A stretch of 64,000 bases of DNA from assembly GCA_013416455.1 (NCBI GenBank), contig JACCES010000017.1:1-64000 (forward strand), given 5' to 3'. Positions 22,678-32,145 of this stretch are shown here, piece by piece. Origin of the DNA: Alcaligenaceae bacterium. GTDB lineage: Bacteria > Pseudomonadota > Gammaproteobacteria > Burkholderiales > Burkholderiaceae_B. Position 1 is the stretch's first letter. Each line of letters starts with the position of its first letter. Under the pieces are notes generated by a model, which saw only the letters and a list, made by a program, of their open reading frames with translations, ran no database searches and was not told the DNA's origin. Both the position numbers and the translations under genes were made by a program.

Positions 22678-23906
22678 GACGCCCTGGCAATCTTCCTGTC
22701 GTTCCAGGAGGCCGCCGCCAGCACGGCTACCGCGAAGGCAAGCGGTATGAAGGAAACCCAGAGCACCATGTTCCAATCGTAGGCCGCCAGCAGACTGCCC
22801 GATGCGAACGAGCCGATCGCCATCGTGCCGAAGACGATGAAATCGTTCAGCGACTGGACCCGTGTTTTTTCTTCCGGGCGGTGGCATTCCAGCACCAGCG
22901 CGGAGGCGCCCACGAAGCCGAAGTTCCAGCCGACGCCCAGCAGGATCAGGGTGAGCCAGAAATGGGCGATGTCGATGCCGGTCAGCCCCACCGCCGCGGA
23001 CAGGCCTGTCAGCACCAGGCCGGCCATCACGATGCGCCCCGCGCCAAAATGCGTAATGAGCCTGCCGGTGAAGAAGCTCGGCGCGTACATGGCAATGACA
23101 TGCCACTGCAGCCCCAGATTGGAGCTTTCCTGGGGGTGGCCGCACAGCTGCATGGCCAGCGGCGCGGATGTCATCAGGAAATTCATCAGCAGATACGAGA
23201 CTGCGCCGCAGATCACCGCGGTAATGAAGAGCGGCTGGCGCGTAATGACCCGCAAGGGCCGCCCGCCTTCTTTTTCGGCGGCGGTCGGCAACGGCGACCG
23301 TACCCCCAGCAGCACGAAGGCGGACAGCACCGCGACCGCGGCCTGTGCGAGGAAGGTCGCGGCAAACATGTAGGCCGGCCACATGTACATGGTGTAAGTG
23401 ACCAGTTGCGGCCCGACGACGCCGGCCAGCACGCCGCCGCCCATCACGAATGACAGGGCCCGTGCCCGCTTCGCCGGGCTGACGCCGTCGGCCGCGGCGA
23501 AGCGGAATGAAAGCACCACCGCCGCGTAAGCTCCGCCGAAGAATGTCGCCAGACAGAACAGCCAGAACGAACCGAGCACCACGGCAAGCGCCGACAGCAG
23601 GCCGACCAGAACGCCGCAGCCCGTGCCGGTGAGAAATACGGCTCGCCGGCCGTAGCGCCGGGCGATGGCGCCCGCCGGCAGGATGCTGGCGGCCATGCCC
23701 ACTACGAAAATCGAAATCGGCAGGGTCGCCAGGGATTTGTCCGGAGCCAGCGTATGGCCGATGATGGAACCGGTGGCATAGACCACGACCGAATTCGCCC
23801 CCGCCAGCGCCTGAGCAATGGTAAGGCGGATGATGTTGCCGCGCTGATCGCGTTCAGACAACAGGGGGGGCGGTACATGCACCGCTGGGTGTTCGCTGGC
23901 TGACAA
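22674..23906 (-). CDS. MFS transporter
   Basis: A 410-residue protein with 12 hydrophobic segments and the MFS loop motif (GAIARRYGRRAVFLTGTG). The probable start is the TTG at 23906, because ACGAGG precedes it by six bases. The longer open frame begins inside the repeated element at 23945-24113, and its first residues (MRRGELFRASL) also appear in an unrelated spurious frame at copy A, so they are not part of the protein. The substrate is unknown. It overlaps the TlpA-like gene by four bases. Confidence 0.82.
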   Translation of the reverse strand: MSASEHPAVHVPPPLLSERDQRGNIIRLTIAQALAGANSVVVYATGSIIGHTLAPDKSLATLPISIFVVGMAASILPAGAIARRYGRRAVFLTGTGCGVLVGLLSALAVVLGSFWLFCLATFFGGAYAAVVLSFRFAAADGVSPAKRARALSFVMGGGVLAGVVGPQLVTYTMYMWPAYMFAATFLAQAAVAVLSAFVLLGVRSPLPTAAEKEGGRPLRVITRQPLFITAVICGAVSYLLMNFLMTSAPLAMQLCGHPQESSNLGLQWHVIAMYAPSFFTGRLITHFGAGRIVMAGLVLTGLSAAVGLTGIDIAHFWLTLILLGVGWNFGFVGASALVLECHRPEEKTRVQSLNDFIVFGTMAIGSFASGSLLAAYDWNMVLWVSFIPLAFAVAVLAAASWNDRKIARAS

Positions 23907-23944
23907 AACGTACCTCGTTTGAATGGTGTTGCGGTGCAATGCAG

Positions 23945-24113
23945 TTAAGGATGCTCTGAACAATTCACCGCGCCGCATGCATCCCTGGATTCGGGCGATC
24001 CGCCGCGTTGCAAATGCTGGCGATAGCGACGGCTATCGCTGCGCTTTGCGCCTTGCATCTCATCCCGACCCAGGGCGCCTGCTTGCCGCTCGAATTGTTC
24101 AGAGCATCCTTAA
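23945..24113. mobile_element. Inverted-repeat element, copy B (MITE-like)
   Basis: A 169-base element with perfect 22-base inverted termini ending in TTAA on both sides, inner part AGGATGCTCTGAACAATTC. The interior contains the perfect hairpin GCGATAGC-GACG-GCTATCGC and is close to copies A and C. It sits 39 bases upstream of the MFS start, in the shared upstream region of the MFS and thioredoxin reductase genes. TTAA at the ends is compatible with a TA-centred target duplication. Confidence 0.8.
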
Positions 24114-24266
24114 GGCGCGGGAAACCGGCGGCCCCCGAAATAACCAAAGATCCGGATTTCGCGGTGTCTTTATATCTTATATCTTACATAACAGTTTGTG
24201 CGGCCGGCAGCCCGGAATAGTGGGGCGCCGGCATCGGAAAGGGCCGGAGTTGTTCCCCGCGCCGTC

Positions 24267-25328
<1,062 letters not shown>

Positions 25329-25358
25329 ATTGATGGAGTAATGATACGCTGATTCCCC

Positions 25359-26036
25359 ATGGACCTGTCAACCGCAACGCCAGCCAATACTGATTTCACC
25401 GCACAGGCGGAAGTCGCCAAGGCACTGGCGCATCCTCATCGTCTGGCCCTGTTGCGGCAGATCGCCCTGGGCGAATGCTCCGTCGATCAGCTTGCCGAAC
25501 TCACCGGGCTCAGCCTTGCCAATGCGTCCCAGCATCTGCAGCAGCTGAAGCGCGCGGGCTGTGTGTTGACACGGCGCGATGGCAAGCATGTGTTCTATCG
25601 CCTCAGTTCCGTCGAGATGGCCGATGTGCTCGTCACATTGGGCAGCTATGTTGAATATCAGCAAGTACAGATCAAGAAGGTGCTCGCCAGAAGCCGGCAG
25701 CGCCCGGAAGGCATGGAGTGGGTGTCGATCAGGGATTTGCTGAGCCGCATGGACGCCGGCACGGTCGTGCTGCTGGATGTGCGTCCCGACGATGAATTTG
25801 TCCAGGGCCATCTTCCCGGTGCGCTCAATATCCCGATCGAGCAGCTGGAACAGCGGATGAGCGAGCTTTCCGAGAACGCTGATGTCGTGGCGTATTGCCA
25901 GGGCCAATACTGCGTCCTGACGGTGGATGCCGTCGACATCCTGCGCGCCGGGGGCCGGCGCGCCCGCCCCCTGGCGGGCGGCGTTTCGGAATGGCGCGCC
26001 GCCGGCCTGACAACGGAAAACGATCTTCAGGAATAG
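25359..26036 (+). CDS. ArsR-family regulator fused to a rhodanese domain
   Basis: A 225-residue protein. Residues 15-95 are an ArsR winged helix (ALAHPHRLALLRQIALGECSVDQLAELTGLSLANASQHLQQLKRAG). Residues 120-220 are a rhodanese fold (LLDVRPDDEFVQGHLPGALNIP), with the active-site loop CQGQYC. The fusion suggests sensing of sulfane sulfur or oxidised thiols through the rhodanese cysteine. Divergence from thioredoxin reductase across a palindrome suggests thiol-redox control of that gene. Confidence 0.9.
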   Translation: MDLSTATPANTDFTAQAEVAKALAHPHRLALLRQIALGECSVDQLAELTGLSLANASQHLQQLKRAGCVLTRRDGKHVFYRLSSVEMADVLVTLGSYVEYQQVQIKKVLARSRQRPEGMEWVSIRDLLSRMDAGTVVLLDVRPDDEFVQGHLPGALNIPIEQLEQRMSELSENADVVAYCQGQYCVLTVDAVDILRAGGRRARPLAGGVSEWRAAGLTTENDLQE

Positions 26037-26129
26037 GCCGGGCCCTGGCGCACAGTCGGTGCCCGGAAACCGCCGTGGTGTTGAATGGCCGGCGGGCCGG
26101 TGCCGTACACTTCGGGAAAAGACGGAGAT

Positions 26130-27521
26130 ATGGGCATGAAGAAAGATTGGCTGGGCAACGCTGTCACCACGGATTCCGAAGCGACTCTTGCCGGAGTCAA
26201 CGATTTCGTCGAAGGCTTCCTGGCCTACGAAACAAAAGCGGCAAACATCGTGAAAGCGGCGGATGAAGATCCCGATTGCTGTATCGCGAACGCTTACGCG
26301 GCACTGTGCCACATGTTCTTGGAAAGCGCGGACGCACCGGCCATGGCGCGGCCCTACCTTGAAAAAGCCGAGCTTGCGGCCAGAGGCGCGACACCCCGCG
26401 AGCAGATGAATACCGCCATCGTGCGCGCCTGGGTGGACGGCGATATCGGCCGTGTGCTGGATCTTTCACGGCAGGTGGCCCGGGAACATCCCCGCGATCT
26501 TGCCATGGTCAAGCAGGCGCAGTATCACTATTTCAACCTTGGCAACTGTGCGGGCATGCTGTCGATCGCCGACCAGGTCCTGGACCACAACCAGGACATT
26601 CCGTACATGCATGGTCTCGCGGCCTTCGGCTATGAACAATGCCATCTGCTGGACGAGGCCGAAGCCGCGGCGGGCAAGGCGATCTCGATGAAGCGCAAAG
26701 AGCCCTGGGCCCATCACGCCATGGCGCACGTCATGCTGACGCAGGGCCGCATTCCGGAAGGCCTGGCCTTCATGACCGACGTCAGCGAAACCTGGGTGGA
26801 CCTGAATTCGTTCATGTCCACGCACAACTGGTGGCATCTGGCGCTCTTTCTGTTGAGCCAGGGGCGCTATGGCGAGGTGCTCGACCTTTACGACAGGCGC
26901 ATCTGGGGCATCTGGAAAGAATATTCCCAGGACCAGGTCGGCGCGGTTTCGCTGCTGATCCGGCTGGAACTTGCCGGTGTCGACGTCGGCGACCGCTGGG
27001 CCGATCTCGGCGAGCATCTGAAGGTCAGGGTCGACGATTTCGTTCAGCCGTTTCTTTCCATGCAGTATCTGTATGGCCTGGCCAGGGCGGGGCTGCCGGA
27101 AGCCGATCGGTTGATGGACAACATGCGCGTGTTCGCCGCCCGGGCGCCGGAACTCTCCCGCGAGGCATGGCAGGCCGTCTGCGTCAATGCCAGCGAAGGG
27201 CTGCTGGCCCATGCCCGTGGCGAATATGAGCTGGCCTTCCGGAAGATGAGCGTGGCGGCTCCGCGGATGCTGGAGATCGGCGGCAGCCATGCGCAACGCG
27301 ATCTGTTCAGCCAGATTCTGCTCGACAGCACGATCAGGACGGCCCGCTACGTTCAGGCCCAGCAGATGCTTGAACAGGCGCGCGGCTACGATCCCCGTTC
27401 GGTTCCGATCAATCTTGCGCTGGCCGGCGTCTACGAACACCTGCAACTGGGCCGGGAAGCCGAGCGGGCCCGCGCGCGCATTGCCGTTTCCGGGGCCGCC
27501 GGCTTCATGGGCGGGCGCTGA
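26130..27521 (+). CDS. Tetratricopeptide-repeat protein (TTC38-like)
   Basis: A 463-residue soluble, helix-rich protein. Segments such as DVSETWVDLNSFMSTHNWWHLALFLLSQGRYGEVLDLYDRRIWG and PWAHHAMAHVMLTQGR match the TTC38-type TPR proteins seen as uncharacterised proteins in bacteria. TPR units mediate protein-protein contact; no catalytic motif is evident. The ATG at 26130 follows ACGGAGAT. No partner gene is apparent in the neighbourhood. Confidence 0.75.
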   Translation: MGMKKDWLGNAVTTDSEATLAGVNDFVEGFLAYETKAANIVKAADEDPDCCIANAYAALCHMFLESADAPAMARPYLEKAELAARGATPREQMNTAIVRAWVDGDIGRVLDLSRQVAREHPRDLAMVKQAQYHYFNLGNCAGMLSIADQVLDHNQDIPYMHGLAAFGYEQCHLLDEAEAAAGKAISMKRKEPWAHHAMAHVMLTQGRIPEGLAFMTDVSETWVDLNSFMSTHNWWHLALFLLSQGRYGEVLDLYDRRIWGIWKEYSQDQVGAVSLLIRLELAGVDVGDRWADLGEHLKVRVDDFVQPFLSMQYLYGLARAGLPEADRLMDNMRVFAARAPELSREAWQAVCVNASEGLLAHARGEYELAFRKMSVAAPRMLEIGGSHAQRDLFSQILLDSTIRTARYVQAQQMLEQARGYDPRSVPINLALAGVYEHLQLGREAERARARIAVSGAAGFMGGR

Positions 27522-27897
27522 CGAGTTCAGCCGGCCCCCCGGGGTTCGAGAGAGGCCCGGTGAGGCCGGCAGGCGTTTCACCCGGGTGAGCGAACGTGTG
27601 GAGGAGAAGACGCGAAGCGCAGCCGCGGCGGCACGCTCGCGCTGTTCACAAAAATAGAGTTCATGTATCATCTATTCTTCGAAAAAGAAGCACCCCGCAG
27701 GGTCTTCGCAACCCAAGGATGCTCTGAACAATTCGAGCGGCAAGCAGGCGCCCTGAGTCGGGATGAGATGCAAGGCGCAAAGCGCAGCGATAGCCGTCGC
27801 TATCGCGAGCATTTGCAACGCGGCAGATCGGCCGAATCCAGGGATGCATGCGGCGCGGTGAATTGTTCAGAGTATCCCTAAGGAAGAAGGACGTGCA
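27522..27897. other. Intergenic stretch containing element copy C
   Basis: After the TPR gene come about 190 GC-rich bases with no gene seen, then the inverted-repeat element (27715-27881), then the ribosome-binding site of the MFS gene. Confidence 0.6.
27715..27881. mobile_element. Inverted-repeat element, copy C (MITE-like, inverted orientation)
   Basis: A 167-base element with near-perfect inverted ends (AGGATGCTCTGAACAATTC on the left; its complement with two or three changes on the right). Its interior is copy B in the reverse orientation, with the hairpin GCGATAGC-CGTC-GCTATCGC. Its right end (CCCTAAGGA) runs into the AAGGAAGAAGG ribosome-binding site of the MFS gene at 27898, so the element forms most of that gene's leader. 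Confidence 0.8.
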
Positions 27898-29106
27898 ATG
27901 AGTTCTGTATGGCGCAAAAGCTTATGGCTGATGGTGGGGGCTTCGCTGGTCCTGTTCCTGTCATTGGGCGTGAGACACGGCTTTGGCCTGTTTCTTCTGC
28001 CCATGAGCAGCGAGTTCGGCTGGGGGCGCGGCGTGTTCGCCTTTGCCCTGGCGCTGCAGAATCTGATCTGGGGCATTACCCAGCCGATCACCGGCGCCCT
28101 GGCCGATCGTTTCGGCGCACGGCGGATCATCGTCATCGGCGGGCTGCTGTATGCGGCGGGGCTCGTGCTGATGGGGTTTGCGGATTCTCCGTTGTTCCTG
28201 TCCGTCAGTGCGGGGGTGCTGATCGGTATCGGCTTGTCAGGGACGTCGTTCTCGGTGCTTCTTGGCGTCGTCGGCCGCGCCGTGCCGCCGGAAAAGCGCA
28301 GCATGGCAATGGGTATCGCCGCGGCGGCCGGTTCTTTCGGCCAGTTCGCCATGCTGCCTGGTTCATTGGGGCTGATTGAATGGCTGGGCTGGTCCGCCGC
28401 GCTGATCGTGCTGGGTCTGATGGTGGCCTTGATCCTGCCCCTGGCCGCCATGGTCAGGGATCGGCCGCAGTTATCGCAGGGGCCGCAGCAGACCCTGGGG
28501 CAGGCGCTGCGCGAAGCCTGCGGCCATTCGGGGTTCCGTTTGCTGGCTTTCGGTTTCTTCGTCTGTGGTTTCCAGGTGGTGTTCATCGGCGTGCATCTTC
28601 CCACCTATCTGATCGACAAGAACTTGCCGGCGATAGTCGGCACCACGGTTCTGGCGCTGGTGGGGCTGTTCAACGTGTTCGGCACCTACATCGCCGGTTG
28701 GCTGGGCGGATACCACTCCAAACCGCGTCTGCTCAGTGCCATCTACCTGGCGCGCGCGGTGGTGATCGCTTTGTTCATCATGGTCCCCGTAAGCGCCTGG
28801 ACGGCCTATGCCTTCGGCATTGCCATGGGGCTGTTGTGGCTTTCCACCGTTCCGCTGACCAATGGCACGGTCGCCACGATGTTCGGCGTGCGCAACCTGT
28901 CCATGCTGGGGGGCATTGTGTTCCTGCTTCATCAGATCGGCTCGTTTCTTGGCGGCTGGCTGGGCGGGTATCTGTTCGACCGGACCGGCAGTTATGACCT
29001 GGTCTGGCAGATTTCCATTTTGCTCAGCGTGGTGGCGGCGGCGCTGAACTGGCCCATACGGGAACAGCCGGTGGCGCGCCTGCAGACCGCGCAAGCGCAG
29101 GCATGA
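27898..29106 (+). CDS. MFS transporter
   Basis: A 402-residue 12-segment transporter. The N-terminal half has GVRHGFGLFLLPMSSEFGWGRGVFAFALALQNLIWG and the loop GALADRFGARRIIVIGG, resembling the oxalate/formate antiporter-like MFS group. The substrate is not known. A strong AAGGAAGAAGG site precedes the ATG, part of which comes from element copy C. The stop overlaps the start of a 40-codon frame (ATGA). Confidence 0.87.
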   Translation: MSSVWRKSLWLMVGASLVLFLSLGVRHGFGLFLLPMSSEFGWGRGVFAFALALQNLIWGITQPITGALADRFGARRIIVIGGLLYAAGLVLMGFADSPLFLSVSAGVLIGIGLSGTSFSVLLGVVGRAVPPEKRSMAMGIAAAAGSFGQFAMLPGSLGLIEWLGWSAALIVLGLMVALILPLAAMVRDRPQLSQGPQQTLGQALREACGHSGFRLLAFGFFVCGFQVVFIGVHLPTYLIDKNLPAIVGTTVLALVGLFNVFGTYIAGWLGGYHSKPRLLSAIYLARAVVIALFIMVPVSAWTAYAFGIAMGLLWLSTVPLTNGTVATMFGVRNLSMLGGIVFLLHQIGSFLGGWLGGYLFDRTGSYDLVWQISILLSVVAAALNWPIREQPVARLQTAQAQA

Positions 29107-29225
29107 TAAGCAAAGTCTGGCTCGCGCTGCCTGCCAGCATGATCGGCGCGGCCGTGCTTCTGATCTTCCATGGCTGGCGTGAAGGCGGGCTGGATCTGTT
29201 GTTGCCCGGTGTGAGCATCTGCTGA
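29103..29225 (+). CDS. Small hydrophobic ORF coupled to the MFS gene
   Basis: A 40-codon frame (MISKVWLALPASMIGAAVLL...) starts on the ATG that overlaps the MFS stop. It contains one plausible membrane segment (residues 6-22) followed by FHGWREGGLDLLLPGVSIC. The overlap is the kind that gives translational coupling. I know no family for it. It may be a small membrane partner of the transporter or simply a chance frame; conservation behind the same MFS in relatives would decide. Confidence 0.35.
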   Translation: MISKVWLALPASMIGAAVLLIFHGWREGGLDLLLPGVSIC

Positions 29226-29269
29226 GAACCGGAGAGATGTCCGGTTCCAAACGCACGCTTATGGAGGAA

Positions 29270-29887
29270 TTACGACGGAGCCACGGGGCCGTGGTCCCGG
29301 GGCTCCGGCCCGAGCAGATGCTCGCATGCCGACGCCAGCAGTTCGTCGGACACGGGGAGGCCGTCGGTCGCCCTTGCAAGCACCATTGCGCCCACCATGG
29401 TGGCTATCTGTGCAAGCGCATCGGCCCGGCGCGTTTCATGATCCAGCGTGGACGGTTGCGCCGATGCGAGGATTCCAATCAGAGCTTCGAGCCCGGCATT
29501 GAAGGCCGGGCCAATGGGTTTGTCCCGGCCCTGCCGCGCGACATCGACAGCCAGGGCCGGCAGAGGGCAGCCCGTCCCGGGGGCTGAACGATTGCGAGCC
29601 GAGAGATAGCCTTTCACCAAAGCTGCCCTTGCGGCTTCGCGGTCTTCCGCGTTGGCCACGCGTTTCTTCCAGCGTTTCGCGGACTCGGCGAATGCGTTGG
29701 CGCAGGCAATGGCGGCGAGTTCATCCTTCGACTGGAAATGGCCGTAGAAGCCGCCGTGCGTCAACCCGGCAGCCCGCATGAGGTCCGCCACGCTGACGCT
29801 CAGCCCGCGCTCCCGAATCAATTTCGATGAGGCGTCTTCGATGGCGGCGCGGTTTCTTTCTGTTTCCGCTCTGGAGACTCTTGGCAT
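29270..29887 (-). CDS. TetR/AcrR family regulator
   Basis: A 205-residue repressor with a TetR-type N-terminal helix-turn-helix (AAIEDASSKLIRERGLSVSVADLMRAAGLTHGGFYGHFQSKDEL) and a C-terminal ligand domain with NRSAPGTGCPLPALAVDVA, as in the group controlling drug and aldehyde response genes. The start at MPRVSRAETERN is chosen over an upstream ATG because family members begin here. It is convergent with the MFS operon and 198 bases from a GST gene on the same strand. Confidence 0.85.
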   Translation of the reverse strand: MPRVSRAETERNRAAIEDASSKLIRERGLSVSVADLMRAAGLTHGGFYGHFQSKDELAAIACANAFAESAKRWKKRVANAEDREAARAALVKGYLSARNRSAPGTGCPLPALAVDVARQGRDKPIGPAFNAGLEALIGILASAQPSTLDHETRRADALAQIATMVGAMVLARATDGLPVSDELLASACEHLLGPEPRDHGPVAPS

Positions 29888-30084
29888 GTCCGATGGCTGT
29901 CGGTTTGAGGGATGGGCCGCGTATCCGGCGCGGGGCGGCTCGTCCATTCATGTTACCCGTACGCTATTTGCGGGGCAACAGGCCGGGCCGGCCGGCCCGG
30001 CCAAGCTTGCGGGCGCCTGCCTTGCCGTTTACTGCGAGGTACGGCGGAGCATGATCGCCACGGCGCCATCGGAATCGCGTGGCC

Positions 30085-30714
30085 TTATATCCCGCTTGGC
30101 GGCGGCAGGGTTTCCTGGAAGGCGGCGCGCTGCGATGCGCGTTCGAACCACTGCACGAGCGCGGGACGATTCTCGCGCCACTTCCAGACGGTGTGGCGGC
30201 GTTCCGCATACCCCAGAATGGTGGCCAGGGTCAGGAAGCCGGCGTCCACCGCCGCGTAGGCGCCACCGGCGACATCGCGTTCCAGGGCATCGGCCACCCG
30301 GTTGGCCCGGGTGATTTCCAGGGCGATGACCGACGGGCTGCGTTCGGATTCCGGCCGCCGCAATTCCCTGTTCCAGACCGCCATCCCGTCGAGCAGGCCC
30401 AGCACCCGGCCATAGGCCGCCAGGCCCCGGTTGTCGGTCGGCAGCATTGCGGGCTGGCTGCCGTGTTTATCGAGCCATCCCAGAATCAGAGTCGTTTCCG
30501 TCAAGGTCGTCCCGTCGCTGAGCGCAAGAGTCGGCACGCGGCCGACGGGGCTATATGGCAACACGACCGCCTCGGGGTCGCGTAGCGTGGTGATCACTTC
30601 CCGCACTTGCCCGGCCAGCCCGCCTTCGCGGACAGCCATGCGGCAGATGCGGGCGTAAGGCGAGCCTTCAGAGTAGAAGAGCTGGGGTGATGCGAGTGAA
30701 ATGGGTGTCGACAT
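30085..30714 (-). CDS. Glutathione S-transferase family protein
   Basis: A 209-residue GST: thioredoxin-like N-terminal domain (LFYSEGSPYARICRMAVREGGL; SPVGRVPTLALSDGTTLTETTLILGWLD) and an all-helical C-terminal domain. The Ser in SEGSPYAR is the probable glutathione-activating residue. The likely role is detoxification or conjugate chemistry. The ATG of MSTPISL is favoured over one six codons upstream because it fits the family. Confidence 0.85.
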   Translation of the reverse strand: MSTPISLASPQLFYSEGSPYARICRMAVREGGLAGQVREVITTLRDPEAVVLPYSPVGRVPTLALSDGTTLTETTLILGWLDKHGSQPAMLPTDNRGLAAYGRVLGLLDGMAVWNRELRRPESERSPSVIALEITRANRVADALERDVAGGAYAAVDAGFLTLATILGYAERRHTVWKWRENRPALVQWFERASQRAAFQETLPPPSGI

Positions 30715-31174
30715 GAGTGGTGGCCTTTGCAAGCACTTGTTTTGGGAGAGGTGGAATACCAGGACGGCTGGACCATGGCCAATGATTTTAGCGCCGGTTG
30801 GGCATTCCGGTACTCAGGGACGGCAGACATGGGTTATGGATCGGGTTCCCGCCGGCAGTATGTCCCCGCCATTTTCCATCAATCACAGGTGCAAGGCGCC
30901 TTTTAATGTGAACAGGCCCTAAGGGAAATCCCCCGTTTTTAATTTCCATATGCTGGAACTTAATCTTGTTCCATGGGTTGAGGTTCTTATACTTGACCCG
31001 CTGCCTTGTTAATCGTGAAGCCACGAAAGCGAAGGCTGGTATTGGCAGCACTGTGGTATTCATCGTATCCGCGAGATCGGGCGGAATTTTTTTCCGGAAC
31101 CTCGGGTTTCTCTGGAAAAGGGCATGCCGGTCCCGGGGCCCGAATCTATCACTTTGGAGAAAGGGCGGATTTCT
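30715..31174. other. Intergenic stretch between GST and IclR genes
   Basis: No intact gene was found. The short repeat GAACAGGCCCTA lies at 30907-30918. A minus-strand stretch at about 30835-30890 reads VIDGKWRGHTAGGNPIHNP, which loosely resembles the N-terminus of aldehyde dehydrogenases and may be a remnant; this is weak. The remainder up to the IclR gene is AT-richer and should contain its promoter. Confidence 0.3.
30904..30921. repeat. Short repeated motif GGGCCTGTTSAC, copy 1
   Basis: Complement reads TTAGGGCCTGTTCACATT. Related copies at 39360 and 63714 share GGGCCTGTTGAC. This copy has C instead of G in the GTTCAC part and lies in an intergenic gap. Confidence 0.45.
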
Positions 31175-31996
31175 ATGAGCGGCAGGCGTTCGACGGTCAT
31201 CAAGCTTCCCATATCGCCGGACCGGGCCGGTACGCGGGCGGGCAATCAGGCACAGACCCTGATGAAAGGGTTGAGTCTGTTGCGCGTGTTCTCGGCCCAT
31301 GAGCAATATCTGGGAAACAAGGATCTTGCCGAACGGACCGGGCTGCCCCGTTCCACCGTATCGCGCCTGGCCGGCGTGCTGGTCAAACTGGGATATCTGC
31401 GCTATTCGGATCATCTCGGCAAATACGCCCTGGGGGCGGGCGTGCTGACGCTGGCCTATCCCATGATCGCGAGCCTGGCCATCCGCCATATTGCGCGTCC
31501 TTTCATGAAAGGGCTTGCCGAAGAAGTCAAGGGCCAGGCTTCCATGGGAATGGTGTACGGAACGTCGATGGTATTCATCGAGACGTCGCGCAGTTCCAAG
31601 CATCGCCATACGCTGCCCGAAATGGGCGCGACCGTTGCAATATTGATCAGCGCCATGGGAAGGGCCTATCTCGCCAGGCTGTCGCCCGCGGAACGGGAAA
31701 TGGCGATGAAGCAATTGCGGGAAGAAGACCCCGTCCATTGGGGGGCGCATTCGCGCAAGGCCGATCAGGCCGTACAGGATTACCACCGGCTCGGGTTCGT
31801 GTCTTCATACGGGGATGCGCGCAAGGAACTGCATGCTTGCGGCGTACCGTTGCGCACGCGCCTGGACAACGAGATTCTCGTGGTCAATTGCAGTGTTCCC
31901 GCGCACAGTCTGCGCCCGGGCCAGCTTGAGAATGTCATCGGCCCGAAGCTGGTGGCGGTGTGCAGGCAGATCGATTTCGCTTGCGGCCAGCCCTGA
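31175..31996 (+). CDS. IclR family transcriptional regulator
   Basis: A 273-residue regulator with an N-terminal winged helix (QAQTLMKGLSLLRVFSAHEQYLGNKDLAERTGLPRSTVSRLAGVLVKLGYL) and a C-terminal effector domain (GMVYGTSMVFIETSR; RKELHACGVPLRT). It lies directly upstream of, and on the same strand as, the acyl-CoA operon at 32146-39358, which it probably controls in response to an organic acid. The ATG at 31175 is my choice; an earlier in-frame ATG at 31124 is also possible. Confidence 0.87.
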   Translation: MSGRRSTVIKLPISPDRAGTRAGNQAQTLMKGLSLLRVFSAHEQYLGNKDLAERTGLPRSTVSRLAGVLVKLGYLRYSDHLGKYALGAGVLTLAYPMIASLAIRHIARPFMKGLAEEVKGQASMGMVYGTSMVFIETSRSSKHRHTLPEMGATVAILISAMGRAYLARLSPAEREMAMKQLREEDPVHWGAHSRKADQAVQDYHRLGFVSSYGDARKELHACGVPLRTRLDNEILVVNCSVPAHSLRPGQLENVIGPKLVAVCRQIDFACGQP

Positions 31997-32145
31997 AAGA
32001 CCGGTCCCGGGAGGGCCCGCCATGGCCGGCATCGCCCCGGATGGTTGAGCGTGTGGCGAACGGGCCGGCGCAGTGATGTTGAACCGATGCAGTGATGTTG
32101 AACCGATGCAGTGATGCGGCAGGCAATGAATCAGGAATGCGACAG

